The notes under the pieces: model-generated
Seen by the model: only the letters and a program-made list of their open reading frames with translations
Databases searched by the model: none
What the model was told of the DNA's origin: nothing
Made by a program: the position numbers and the translations under genes
Part shown: positions 1-8,039 of the stretch, piece after piece
Position numbering within the stretch: position 1 is the stretch's first letter
Layout: every line of letters begins with the position of its first letter
Assembly (NCBI GenBank): GCA_965204245.1
Contig: CBDBED010000003.1
Location: 1-64,000, forward strand
Length of the DNA: 64,000 nt
Direction of reading: 5' to 3'
Source of the DNA: JAAXIE01 sp965204245
GTDB lineage: Bacteria; Chloroflexota; Dehalococcoidia; Lucifugimonadales; JAAXIE01

Positions 1-1
1 G

Positions 2-1324
2 GCCCGTCTTGGAGACCGGTATGGTCATGCCAGGGTCTTCTTTTTGGGGATCCTGGCCTCCACCATCGGTTCGGGCCTGATAGCGCTCTCACAGGATTTG
101 TGGCAAGTGGTGTTGTGGCGCGGTGTGGCGGGCTTGGGCTCGGCAATGATACTCGGCAATTCCAATGCTATTCTAGCGGCCACCTTCCCGCCGGAAGAGC
201 GTGGGCGCGCTTTCGCCGTGCCCATCATGGGGGCCCGGTTCGGCACCCTGGCCGGGCTTGCGATGTTTGGCCTGTTCCTGCAACTGCTGGACTGGCGGTT
301 TATTTTCATCAGCTTCATTCCGTTGGGTGTGCTGGCAATGGCAGCATGCCTGCCCATGCTGCGTCATGCTCCTCCGCCTCCTGCCGCTGGCTCCACGGGC
401 AGGATCGACTGGCTGGGCGGGTTGCTGCTGGTGGCCACAGCCATGGTGCTGATTGCGTCGGGTAATCACCTGCACGGCGGGGAGGACACTTTCCTTTCAG
501 AGGACGCACTAACCTACCACCTGCCTATGCACGGTGCTTTCGTGGTGCTTCTAATCGTGTTCGTATTGGTGGAGTTGCGTGTGACCAATCCGGTCATCGA
601 CATGAAGCACTTCCGGCAGAGCCAGTTCTCCACGGCCCTCATCTCCAACGTGACCTACCACTTCTCCATGCTGGCTACGATGACGCTGATACCCATCGTG
701 GTGGAGGAGGGATTCGGCATGTCGCCCCTCTGGGTGACGGTGGTGCTGGTGCCCAGCCAGTCTCTGGGCATCTTCATGCCTATGGTGGCAGGTTGGGTGT
801 TTGATCGTTACCAGCCGAGGTTGCTGCGTCCTGGCACTATGGCACTGATTGCTGGCGGATTCCTGGCGGTAGGGCTACTGGTACCCCACATGCCCTTCTG
901 GACCCTGCCGCTGTTGATGCTGCCCATTGCTGTGGGAACCAACATGTTCAATCCCATCAACAACGCAACTATCATGAACTCGCTGGCGTTGGAACACCGG
1001 GGCGTAGCTTCGGGAATGCTGGAGACCACTCGTGAGTTGGGGCACGCATTGGGGGCGACGGCTGCTGCGGGGGCTTTGGCGTTGGCCCTGCCTGCATCCA
1101 TTGAAGCCTTGTCCGAGATTTCCGCCCAGTCTTACTTCCTAGCAGGTTTCCGGGTGTCCAGCCTCATGGTGGTGATGGTGTTGCTGATAGGGGGCCAGTT
1201 TGGCCCTGTTGCAGCCTGCAACTTCCAGTCGAAGCCTGTTCCGACGCAGCCCGCAGCCGTCACAAGCTGGGGCGGGCGACGATTAGTTTTGCCCGTCCAA
1301 AGCTGGATCAATATCATTGGCTGA
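2..1324 (+). CDS. MFS drug:H+ antiporter, DHA2-like (5' truncated by window edge)
   Basis: Integral membrane exporter of the major facilitator superfamily. The frame is open from base 2, and the first visible residues (ARLGDRYGHARVFFLG) are the MFS motif A loop between TM2 and TM3. The true start therefore lies upstream of the window, and the in-frame TTG at 44 is not a real start. Hydrophobic segments follow through the whole protein, with a GRIDWLGGLLL segment typical of 14-TM DHA2 exporters after about TM6. Such proteins export drugs or small metabolites by proton antiport in the cytoplasmic membrane. The substrate cannot be read from sequence. The stop is 25 bp before the CMD-family gene, so the two may be cotranscribed. 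Family assignment is firm and the DHA2 subclass is likely. Confidence 0.85.
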   Translation, partial: ARLGDRYGHARVFFLGILASTIGSGLIALSQDLWQVVLWRGVAGLGSAMILGNSNAILAATFPPEERGRAFAVPIMGARFGTLAGLAMFGLFLQLLDWRFIFISFIPLGVLAMAACLPMLRHAPPPPAAGSTGRIDWLGGLLLVATAMVLIASGNHLHGGEDTFLSEDALTYHLPMHGAFVVLLIVFVLVELRVTNPVIDMKHFRQSQFSTALISNVTYHFSMLATMTLIPIVVEEGFGMSPLWVTVVLVPSQSLGIFMPMVAGWVFDRYQPRLLRPGTMALIAGGFLAVGLLVPHMPFWTLPLLMLPIAVGTNMFNPINNATIMNSLALEHRGVASGMLETTRELGHALGATAAAGALALALPASIEALSEISAQSYFLAGFRVSSLMVVMVLLIGGQFGPVAACNFQSKPVPTQPAAVTSWGGRRLVLPVQSWINIIG

Positions 1325-1349
1325 CTGATAAGCAGAAAGAGGTAGATAC

Positions 1350-1913
1350 ATGCCACGACGCGTACCAGCACCCACGAGAGAAGACGTTCCTGCGGAGCAT
1401 CGAGCAGCGTATGACGAAGTAGCCGCACCGTTCGGCGGGGCCTTTGGGTCCGGCCCCACTTCCGTGTTGGCCAACAGCCCGGAGATGGCGCTGCGCGCCA
1501 ATAATCTGGCCGAGTATCTGCGGAAGGAGTCGGAACTTCCCCAGAAGATACGCGAGCTGGCCATGCTCATCGCAGCGCGAACCATGGACTGCCAGTTCGT
1601 CTGGAATGCACATGCTGCCTTGGGACGTCAGGCTGGGTTGAGCGATGCCACTGTTGACTCGCTACGGGACAGGCAATCCTTGCCCGAATCGGTGCCTGCC
1701 GACGAGGCAGTCGCGGTGCGCTATGGCTTGGAAGTTTGCGTGGAACACAAGGTGAGCGATGCCACTTTTAGTGCTGCCTTGGAGCAATTCGGGGCACGAG
1801 CGCTCACCGAGTTCACCACGTTTATGGGCTACTACCGGATACTGGCCCTGAACGCGAATGCCTTCGATATTGACCTGCCGGCCAATATCACGGAGCCGTT
1901 GCTGCCGGTTTAG
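1350..1913 (+). CDS. Carboxymuconolactone decarboxylase (CMD/AhpD-like) family protein
   Basis: A 187-residue all-helical CMD-family protein. The core reads RELAMLIAARTMDCQFVWNA followed by H, matching the family helix that in AhpD carries CxxC and a downstream His. Only the first Cys (C81) is present; the second Cys position is Val84, while His88 is kept. A thiol-disulfide peroxidase role like AhpD is therefore unlikely. Chloroflexota and actinobacterial members with DCQFxWNAH are usually annotated only as CMD-family. The start is supported by AGAGG 9 bases upstream of ATG. It sits between the exporter upstream and the convergent amidohydrolase operon. Substrate unknown. Confidence 0.8.
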   Translation: MPRRVPAPTREDVPAEHRAAYDEVAAPFGGAFGSGPTSVLANSPEMALRANNLAEYLRKESELPQKIRELAMLIAARTMDCQFVWNAHAALGRQAGLSDATVDSLRDRQSLPESVPADEAVAVRYGLEVCVEHKVSDATFSAALEQFGARALTEFTTFMGYYRILALNANAFDIDLPANITEPLLPV

Positions 1914-1915
1914 TC

Positions 1916-3055
1916 CTAGACTTTCGCTAGGGCCTCTAGGTCGAAGTCGTAGAGGCGGGCCGCGTTCAGGCCCACGATCTTGGCGCGTTCGTCGTCGTTC
2001 ACGCCCTCGAGGATTTCGTCCAATATCTCCATGGAGCGGGGGAAGGTGGCCTCGGCGTGGGGGTAGTCGGAGCCCCACATCAGGCTGTCGACTCCTATGA
2101 CGTCCCGCAGGCGGATGCCGATTTGGTCTTCCTGGAAGCTGAGGTAGACGTTCTGGCGGAAGAAGTCGCTGGGCATCATGTCGTTTCTGAAGCGGTAGGA
2201 GGCTTCCTTCTGGCGCTCAATGTAGGTGTAGTCCATGGTGCCGAGCAGGTGGGCCGCCCACGCCAGTTCAAACTCGACGATGGCGACTTTGAGGTTGGGG
2301 TAGCGGTCGAACACACCTGCGAAAATCATGTCGCACAGGGATGTGGAGGGGAGGAAGACCTTGTTGGCGCGATTGCTGGCGACTCGCACTGAGTCGGGGC
2401 CTGCGCCCCGGTTGTTTCCCACCCTGCTGGTGGCAGTGTGCAGGCTCAGGGGCATGTTCAGGTCTTGGGCCAAGGCCCAGAAGGGTTCGTATTCGGGGAG
2501 GTCGTAGCGGCGCTCCTCGGGCGGGTACTCGCTGATCATGGCCCCGGGCATGCCCATCTTGGCCGCGCGGGATAGCTCGCGCATCCCGTCTTCCACGTCG
2601 TCTAGGTTGATCATGGCGATGCCCTTGAGCTGCTTGGGGTGGGTGCTGCAGAAGTCCACAAGCCAGTCGTTGTAGGCGCGGAAGATGGCGGACAGCAACT
2701 CGGAGTCCTGCACCCTGAAATAGAAGAGGCCTTGGGAGGGGTAGAGGATTTCGGCTGAGACGCCATCGGTCTTCATGTCACGGATGTGCTCGCTCGGCTC
2801 ATAGCCTCCTATGTGCACGTCCTCAAAGCGCCCTTCGTGTTGAATGTCTTCGGGGTTCTCGAAGCGCATCCCTGCACCGGAAATGAGGCCGATGCCCGCA
2901 AGGAACTGGTCACCCTCGACGAAGAGGCGGTCCAAGCCGTCGACATTTCGCATGTGGGGGGCCCGCTCCTTGAACTCGGAGTCGATGCGGGTCGTCCACA
3001 AGTCGGGAGGCTCGAATACGTGGGAGTCGGAGGATATTACTATTGGCCGGGTCAT
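1916..3055 (-). CDS. Amidohydrolase_2-family metal-dependent hydrolase
   Basis: TIM-barrel amidohydrolase of about 379 residues, Amidohydrolase_2 type (ACMSD/gamma-resorcylate decarboxylase relatives). The first strand carries SSDSHVFEP, a D-S-H version of the usual HxH metal site. SLHTATSR supplies the strand-5 His and MWGSDYPHAE the strand-8 Asp. Family members cleave C-C or C-N bonds in aromatic-ring degradation products, often as decarboxylases. The ATG at 3055 has AGGAGG five bases upstream and is preferred to the in-frame GTG at 3061. It is the last gene of a three-gene minus-strand operon, 13 bp after the preceding stop. Its closest paralogue in the window is the gene at 23563-24675, with matching ends (SSDSHxxEPxDLW and WGSDYPHAE). 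Exact substrate unknown. Confidence 0.85.
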   Translation of the reverse strand: MTRPIVISSDSHVFEPPDLWTTRIDSEFKERAPHMRNVDGLDRLFVEGDQFLAGIGLISGAGMRFENPEDIQHEGRFEDVHIGGYEPSEHIRDMKTDGVSAEILYPSQGLFYFRVQDSELLSAIFRAYNDWLVDFCSTHPKQLKGIAMINLDDVEDGMRELSRAAKMGMPGAMISEYPPEERRYDLPEYEPFWALAQDLNMPLSLHTATSRVGNNRGAGPDSVRVASNRANKVFLPSTSLCDMIFAGVFDRYPNLKVAIVEFELAWAAHLLGTMDYTYIERQKEASYRFRNDMMPSDFFRQNVYLSFQEDQIGIRLRDVIGVDSLMWGSDYPHAEATFPRSMEILDEILEGVNDDERAKIVGLNAARLYDFDLEALAKV

Positions 3056-3068
3056 ACTCACCTCCTGG

Positions 3069-4067
3069 CTAAATCCCCAGTAGCTCTTCGAGGTTCTTGT
3101 ACAGAATCTTTTCCTTCTCTTCCGGAGTCAGGCTCTCCAAGCTCTCAATCCACCCGCCGGGAGAGGGATCCCATGGCACGTAGGGCCAGTCGCTGCCCAG
3201 GACCACCCGGTCTATCCCCACTTGATCGATGAGGAAGCGGACGGCTGCCTCGCTGGGGGACACCGTGTCGTAGTAGATGCGTGGGATGTAGTGGCTGGGT
3301 GGCTTGCTGATATGCGCACGCGCCTCGCTGCGTACCTGCCAGCCACGGTCCAAGCGCCCCATGCCGTAGCACGCGGGGCCTGCACCGTGAGCGATGCAGA
3401 CCTTCAGGTTGGGGCATTTCTCCATAACCCCGCCGAATACCAAGGCGCAATAGGTAAGCACGTCTTCTACGAGCACGCCGAACAGGTTCCCCAACGTGTA
3501 GGGGTTGGAAGCGGAGGAGACGATGTTGTCCTGAGGATGGGGGTGGAAGAACATGATGGCGCCCATCTCCTCAGCGGCCTTGAACAGGGGCAGGAATTGG
3601 GGCTCGTCCCAAGAGTGGCCGTTGACGACCGTGTCGACCTCGGCGCCTTTCAAGCCCAGCACGTTGACCGCCCGCTCCAGTTCATTGATAGAAGCGGGGA
3701 CGTCCTGGGTGGGGAGAGTGGCCAGTCCGGCGTAGCGAGTGGGGTGCTGCTTGGACATGGAGGCGATTTCGTCGTTGACCTCGCGGGCCTGTTTCAGGCC
3801 CTCCTCGGAGTTAAGGTGATGTCCGAACCAAGCGGTGGCCATGGAGACCACGTGGACATCCACGCCGAGGGAATCCATGTCCTGGATGCGTTCTTCCGGG
3901 GTGAATTTCAGCTTGGCAGTTGGGATGACGTCCCGCCTGACAGGACTGACGGTGGAGCCCAATCCCTGCCCTGCCTCGTATTTGAAGCCGTACCACTCCT
4001 GACCGGCGTCGAAAGCCCGCCACGCACATTGGGGCAGCAGATGGGCGTGGATGTCGATATGTCGCAT
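3069..4067 (-). CDS. Amidohydrolase_2-family hydrolase, ACMSD-like
   Basis: A 332-residue TIM-barrel amidohydrolase with a canonical N-terminal metal motif (MRHIDIHAHLLP, HxH), a strand-5 His in IMFFHPHP, CIAHGAG and a strand-8 Asp in VLGSDWPYVP. This arrangement is that of aminocarboxymuconate-semialdehyde decarboxylase relatives. GGAGGG lies eight bases before the ATG. It is the middle gene of the operon, about 33 bp after the upstream paralogue (4101-5096). The two share length, the N-terminal HAHL motif and the C-terminal KEKILYKNLEELLG-type ending, indicating local duplication. Probably a decarboxylase or hydrolase of a ring-cleavage or other carboxylated intermediate; substrate is inference only. 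Confidence 0.85.
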   Translation of the reverse strand: MRHIDIHAHLLPQCAWRAFDAGQEWYGFKYEAGQGLGSTVSPVRRDVIPTAKLKFTPEERIQDMDSLGVDVHVVSMATAWFGHHLNSEEGLKQAREVNDEIASMSKQHPTRYAGLATLPTQDVPASINELERAVNVLGLKGAEVDTVVNGHSWDEPQFLPLFKAAEEMGAIMFFHPHPQDNIVSSASNPYTLGNLFGVLVEDVLTYCALVFGGVMEKCPNLKVCIAHGAGPACYGMGRLDRGWQVRSEARAHISKPPSHYIPRIYYDTVSPSEAAVRFLIDQVGIDRVVLGSDWPYVPWDPSPGGWIESLESLTPEEKEKILYKNLEELLGI

Positions 4068-4100
4068 TCGGCGACCCTCCGTAAACTCTTTCGTTGGTTA

Positions 4101-5096
4101 CTAGAGGCCCAGCAGGTCTTCCAGATTCTTATGAAGGATTAGTTCCTTCTCGTCGTCGCTGAGGTTTTCCAGACCAAGCAGCCATGACACGGGCCAGTCG
4201 ATGCACATGTCGGCGGGCCAGTCGGTGCCCAGCACAACCCGGTCCGCGCCCACCTTGTCTATGAGGAAGCGAAGGGTGGCGTCGCTCTGGGTGATGGTGT
4301 CGTAATAAAAGCGGCGCAGATAGGCACTGGGTGGCTGGCTGGAGTTGGCCCGTACGAAGGGACGGTTTTGCCAGCCGTCGTCAATGCGCTCAATGGTGTA
4401 GGGGATATACCCTCCACCATGGCATAACAGCACCTTCAAATCTGGGCACTTGTCCATCACGCCGCCCAAGACCAAGTGAGCGAACGTGAGGCTGCGTTCG
4501 GCGAGGTTGCCCACGGTGTTGGGCAGGTGGTAGCGGGGGATGCGGTCGGTGACGATGGTGCGGCCGCCTTGGTGGAACATGACGAGGGCGCCTGCCTGTT
4601 CGGCAGCTTGAAAGAAGGGGAGGAATTCGGGGTCGTCGAACCGGCGTCCGTTAACGGTGTCGTCAATCATCACGCCCTTCAGTCCGAGGGTGCCCACTGC
4701 CCGCTCCATCTCGGCAATGGCGGCCCCCACATCCTGCATGGGGAGGTTTGCCAAGCCGGAGAACCTGTCGGGCCTGCCGGAAATCATGGAGGCAATCTCG
4801 TCGTTGGTCTCGCGGGAAATGGCAACGGCGTCGCTCGCGTCGGCATCATAGCTGTAGAGCAGGGGATATATCGATACGACCTGCATATCCACGCCCAAGG
4901 AGTCCATGTCGCAGATGCGCTCTTCGGGGCCCCACTGCAGACGGCCGTCGAGGCGCCAGCGCTCCGAGCGGTTGTGGATTACATCGATTCCCTTGTCGTC
5001 CTTGCCAAGGATAACTCCATGCCAGTCACTGCCTGCTTGAAACGCATCAAGGCAGCGCTTGGGCACCAGATGGGCATGGACGTCAATACTGCGCAT
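4101..5096 (-). CDS. Amidohydrolase_2-family hydrolase, ACMSD-like (paralogue)
   Basis: A 331-residue TIM-barrel amidohydrolase, first gene of the three-gene minus-strand operon. MRSIDVHAHLVP gives the HxH metal site, LVMFHQGG the strand-5 His, LLCHGGGY the next His and VLGTDWPAD the strand-8 Asp. A GGGGAGA Shine-Dalgarno precedes the ATG. It is a duplicate of the following gene, with the same C-terminal pattern (ELILHKNLEDLLGL). Having two active-site-intact duplicates plus a more distant third member in one transcript suggests sequential or parallel use on related carboxylated substrates. That is inference from arrangement. Confidence 0.85.
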   Translation of the reverse strand: MRSIDVHAHLVPKRCLDAFQAGSDWHGVILGKDDKGIDVIHNRSERWRLDGRLQWGPEERICDMDSLGVDMQVVSIYPLLYSYDADASDAVAISRETNDEIASMISGRPDRFSGLANLPMQDVGAAIAEMERAVGTLGLKGVMIDDTVNGRRFDDPEFLPFFQAAEQAGALVMFHQGGRTIVTDRIPRYHLPNTVGNLAERSLTFAHLVLGGVMDKCPDLKVLLCHGGGYIPYTIERIDDGWQNRPFVRANSSQPPSAYLRRFYYDTITQSDATLRFLIDKVGADRVVLGTDWPADMCIDWPVSWLLGLENLSDDEKELILHKNLEDLLGL

Positions 5097-5165
5097 GTGT
5101 ATGTCTCCCCCCTTGTTCCGTCGCTATTGAGCAGGCGAGAGGCTGCCGCATGGTCTCGCCTGCCA

Positions 5166-5393
5166 TCACCCCAGCAGGCGGTCAACAGCAATTACGATGC
5201 CTGCGAAGACGCCGACCAAGCCAATCATCCACCTGATGGTGGCCGCCTGTGACTTCGCGATTTCGGTCTTTACATCGGCGATCTCGGTTTTCACGTCGGC
5301 GATCTCGGTCTTCACATCGGAGATATCCGCCTTGGTTGCCAAGTGTTCGTACCCACCCTCCAACCGACTGACGCGTTCTTCGATGCTGGCCAT
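5166..5393 (-). CDS. Small coiled-coil protein with C-terminal membrane anchor
   Basis: A 75-residue protein starting MASIEERVSRLEGG. It has a central heptad repeat, three successive copies of DVKTEIA after ADIS, and a C-terminal hydrophobic helix (WMIGLVGVFAGIVIAVDRLLG). The heptads are encoded by an almost exact 21-bp tandem repeat. The shape (short helix, coiled coil, single TM tail) matches many unassigned small bacterial proteins, some in phage holin-like contexts, but there is no phage gene here. The in-frame GTG at 5405 is an alternative start. It lies 69 bp upstream of the amidohydrolase operon on the same strand. Function unknown; oligomerisation through the coiled coil at the membrane is inferred. 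Confidence 0.6.
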   Translation of the reverse strand: MASIEERVSRLEGGYEHLATKADISDVKTEIADVKTEIADVKTEIAKSQAATIRWMIGLVGVFAGIVIAVDRLLG

Positions 5394-5438
5394 GATCGTC
5401 CCCACAAACTGCCAAAGGTATCCCTTGATTGGATAATT

Positions 5439-6524
5439 CTAATATACTTCCAAGTCTCGCAGGGCGGGCATCACTTGGGTCCCGAAGAGGCGGATGGAGC
5501 GCATCAAGTCCTCCTCGGGGATGGAGCCGATGTTGAACTCGCACATCATGGTGTTGAACATGCCCTCGTGAGCGGCATCGCGGATTCGCTGGGTCACGGT
5601 TTCCGGTGAACCCACGAATATCAGGTTGTTGTTCAGCAGATACTCCATGTTGCCCAAGTTCTTGGCAATTTCAATGACCCGTGTCTCTCCCCTAGAGGCG
5701 GCAGTGGCGTGGAGGGCCTCCTGGTTCATGCCCGGATTGTCCCAGCCATGCCGGAAGGTCACCCGCATGGAGTGGAGGATGTGCTCGGTGGCCTTGGCGA
5801 TGGCTGCCTCCTCGTCCTCGTCGACATAGACCATCGTCCAGTAGCCGATATTGGGTTTGCCGGGATTGCCAGCCTCTTCCCACTGCTTGAGGAAGACGCG
5901 GTATCGGGGGGCCACGATGTCGCGAGGGTAGAGGAAGATGAACCCGGTATGGCTGCCTTCCTTGGCAAGCTGGGTCAGGGTGTAGGGATCGCGGGTCTGC
6001 CTCCAGATGGGCGGGTGGGGTTGCTGCAGGGGCTTCACCGACAGGGTCACGTCGTTGTATTCGCGGAACTGGCTCTTGAAGCTGAAAGCACCTTCGCTGC
6101 CGTAGGCTGTTTTGAAGAGAGGAATAATCTCCTGGGTGAGGGCACCACGGTTCTCGAAGTCGGCCCCGGCTAGGTGTTGGAAGAACTCAGGCAGGACGCC
6201 GGATACCAAGCCAATCTCCAAGCGGCCGTTGGTGAGGTTGTCGAGGACGGCGACTTCTTCGACTAGCCGGATGGGGTCGTAGAGGGGCGGGATGAAGCCC
6301 TGCGGACCGAGACGGAGGTTCTTGGTGTGGGCTGCGGCCCCAGCGCAATAGAGGGTGGGTGAGGGCATCAAGCTTTCAGCGGGGTTGAAGTGGTGCTCCA
6401 CGGTAAAGCCGTAATCGAAGCCCAAGTCGTCGGCAAGGGCCAACTCGCGCCAGAGTTGCTCGTACCGGTCATGGGCCGTCATACCCTGACGGCTCCACAC
6501 ATGGGAAAAATGGGCGAATTTCAC
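5439..6524 (-). CDS. LLM-class (luciferase-like) flavin-dependent monooxygenase
   Basis: A 361-residue TIM-barrel protein of the bacterial luciferase-like family. Visible family features are the VEHHFNPAES segment near residue 45, the LRLGPQGFIPPLYDPIRLVEE strand-helix and GRLEIGLVSG. Such enzymes use reduced FMN or F420 to oxygenate or oxidise organic substrates in the cytoplasm. The start is a GTG at 6524 with AGGAGG eight bases upstream. It is closest in pattern to the gene at 14083-15138 (EHxFxP, then SPSPT or TPSPST). It lies 49 bp downstream of the isochorismatase-like gene on the same strand and is probably cotranscribed. Substrate not predictable. Confidence 0.85.
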   Translation of the reverse strand: MKFAHFSHVWSRQGMTAHDRYEQLWRELALADDLGFDYGFTVEHHFNPAESLMPSPTLYCAGAAAHTKNLRLGPQGFIPPLYDPIRLVEEVAVLDNLTNGRLEIGLVSGVLPEFFQHLAGADFENRGALTQEIIPLFKTAYGSEGAFSFKSQFREYNDVTLSVKPLQQPHPPIWRQTRDPYTLTQLAKEGSHTGFIFLYPRDIVAPRYRVFLKQWEEAGNPGKPNIGYWTMVYVDEDEEAAIAKATEHILHSMRVTFRHGWDNPGMNQEALHATAASRGETRVIEIAKNLGNMEYLLNNNLIFVGSPETVTQRIRDAAHEGMFNTMMCEFNIGSIPEEDLMRSIRLFGTQVMPALRDLEVY

Positions 6525-6573
6525 CCGTCAGTCCTCCTGATTTCCTGTTGGGGGTTGATTGGGGCCGCGGGAA

Positions 6574-7278
6574 TCAGAACAGGTTGTCCGGAAGCTCGGC
6601 CATGTAGTCTTCAACGTCTTCGAGGGTGACGACATCGGCGGCCCAAGCGTGCATGTTGAACAGGGTAATCTTGTGGGACATCTCGCCACGGTCGAAGACG
6701 CATTCTTCGACAACCGACACCTTGAAGTTGTGGGAGAAGCCGTCCAGCACCGTGGCTAGGACGCAGCCGCTGGTGACGGTGCCTGCGACGATGAGGGAGT
6801 CGACTTGGAGTTCGGTGAGGTAGCTAATGAGGGGGGTGCCGAAAAAGGCACTGGGCTTGTCCTTGAAGATGAGGATGTCCTGTTCCTGGGGCGCGATCTC
6901 CTCGACGATGGCGTTGGCTTCGTGAGTGGCCTCGGCGAAAATCTCGGAAGCGCGGTAGTTCTTGCCCGCCCAGCGACCGGCAACGACTGATTTACGACGT
7001 GGCGGCGCGGTGGTGTAGATGATGGGCAGGTTCTTCTCTCTAGCGGAGTCCAGCAGCTTCTTGATGTGCTGGACGGACTCCCAGCCCTGCTCACCACAGC
7101 TATTGCGGAACTTCTTGATGGAGTCGAGGATGGGCTCGGGGGTGTCGCCCACGAAGTTGTAGCTGACATCGACCACAATCACTGCGGGCCGACTGCCATA
7201 TCCTTGGCGCTTTCCGTAGCCTGCTGCGTCGAAGACCTGCTTGTCATGCTCGGGTAGTACGTCGTCCCAAACAGCCAT
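6574..7278 (-). CDS. Isochorismatase-like cysteine hydrolase
   Basis: A 234-residue alpha/beta hydrolase of the isochorismatase superfamily. The expected triad is visible: Asp in VIVVDVSYNF, Lys in IFKDKPSAFFGT and the nucleophilic Cys in VAGTVTSGCVLATV. Members include N-carbamoylsarcosine amidase, nicotinamidase and maleamate amidohydrolase; N-carbamoylsarcosine-amidase-like members share the SGCVLATVLD signature. The ATG at 7278 is chosen because GGGAGGT lies five bases upstream. The open frame continues 40 codons further without such a signal. First gene of a probable pair with the LLM monooxygenase downstream. Its upstream region is the long divergent intergenic stretch holding the repeat unit at 7514. 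Confidence 0.85.
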   Translation of the reverse strand: MAVWDDVLPEHDKQVFDAAGYGKRQGYGSRPAVIVVDVSYNFVGDTPEPILDSIKKFRNSCGEQGWESVQHIKKLLDSAREKNLPIIYTTAPPRRKSVVAGRWAGKNYRASEIFAEATHEANAIVEEIAPQEQDILIFKDKPSAFFGTPLISYLTELQVDSLIVAGTVTSGCVLATVLDGFSHNFKVSVVEECVFDRGEMSHKITLFNMHAWAADVVTLEDVEDYMAELPDNLF

Positions 7279-7513
7279 GGCGACCTCCCGGTAGTTGTGG
7301 GTGGTTGTAGAGGGCGAGTATATCACGGGAGTGGTATCTGGGGCAGGGGCGGAATGGCTCGCCGCTTCGATGGTCGATGGGGTGTGGTTCCTTTGCATTG
7401 TCCGGAGCCGGTGGCTTTGATTTGGATGACGGTAATCGCCGGGAAGAGTTCGTATTTCGTAGATTATGGCATGGCGGATGGGGCTGGAATCGGGGTGGCA
7501 GACTGCGACGCGC

Positions 7514-7627
7514 CAGATAGGAGCATGAGACGCTCATCGTAGCTGGAACGATTTTGTTTGTATCTGAAAAGAGTCTTATTCGTCTCATCGTCGTATCTGG
7601 GCCGTAGCTGACAAATGCGTCTTATGG
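7514..7627 (+). repeat. Covarying-word repeat unit, copy A (word GAGAC/GTCTC)
   Basis: Box order and spacing: CAGATA, 7 nt, GAGAC, 7 nt, GTAGCTG, 14 nt, GTATCTG, 6 nt, GTCTT, 4 nt, GTCTC, 6 nt, GTATCTG, 4 nt, GTAGCTG, 8 nt, GTCTT. CAGATA (7514-7519) can pair with TATCTG (7594-7599), and GAGAC (7527-7531) with GTCTC (7582-7586). The two 7-nt interior segments between them are partly complementary, giving a long imperfect hairpin around a 50-nt loop. The spacings match the three copies near 47 kb almost base for base, while the 5-letter word differs. Function unknown. Confidence 0.8.
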
Positions 7628-7842
7628 AGTGGATTGCGGGGCATGAGAAATACTTGACGGGTTTCGTTGTGATGATGGGTTGTGAAGTCGTCATTAGGCG
7701 CAGTAGATATGGCAACTGACGGGAAGGCATTGATAGCTGAGGCGTGCTCTTTGCCCCAGCGTTGCGCGTCGGTTGGTGTGTCGCGTTCTGCCACATCTCG
7801 CTTGATGGTCTCTTTCTTGGTGGCCTCTAGGGGGAGGCTGGT

Positions 7843-7950
7843 CTGAAATAAGAAAGCAGGGGCGACCCTGAGGGGCCAGTCCCCTGCGTGCTTTCTGTGT
7901 TGAAGGTAGCAAGGGGATGGGGTTGGCGTCAATGGATGTTTGTCATGGGT
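7843..7950. repeat. Hairpin flank module shared with the 47.6 kb locus
   Basis: Contains AGAAAGCAGGGG followed later by CCCCTGC and TGCTTTCT, a strong inverted repeat. The stretch from GCTGGTCTGA through GAGGGGCCAGTCCCCT, TGCTTTCTG, TTGAAGGTAGCA to TGTCATGGG aligns by eye with 47550-47664 (GCTGTTCTGA, GAGGGGGCGGTCCCCT, TGCTTCTG, TTGAGGGTAGCA, TGTCATGGG). Both loci also carry the word-repeat units, so this looks like a conserved flank of the same element. Transcription direction is not evident. Confidence 0.65.
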
Positions 7951-8039
7951 GGGGAGTGTAACCGGGGCGGGCGTGTTGCGTGGGAAGGGTTGCTGCGCTT
8001 ATTTGTGCGGTGACGCGGCGGGTTATATCATCCAGTTCC

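Larger units (their letters stand above)
7279..8039. other. Long non-coding divergent intergenic region
   Basis: About 760 bp between divergent genes. It holds one full copy of the covarying-word repeat unit (7514-7627), a conserved TTTCGTTGTG block at 7662-7671, a complex hairpin module (7843-7950) also found beside the array at 47.6 kb, and nothing convincingly coding. Short open frames on both strands are rich in residues that simply translate the repeat boxes and are not supported by ribosome-binding sites. Confidence 0.7.

Noticed and set aside
7585..7932. Minus-strand frame of 115 codons upstream of the CAP-protein gene
   Set aside because: It lies within the repeat unit and hairpin module, lacks a start signal and resembles no protein family.
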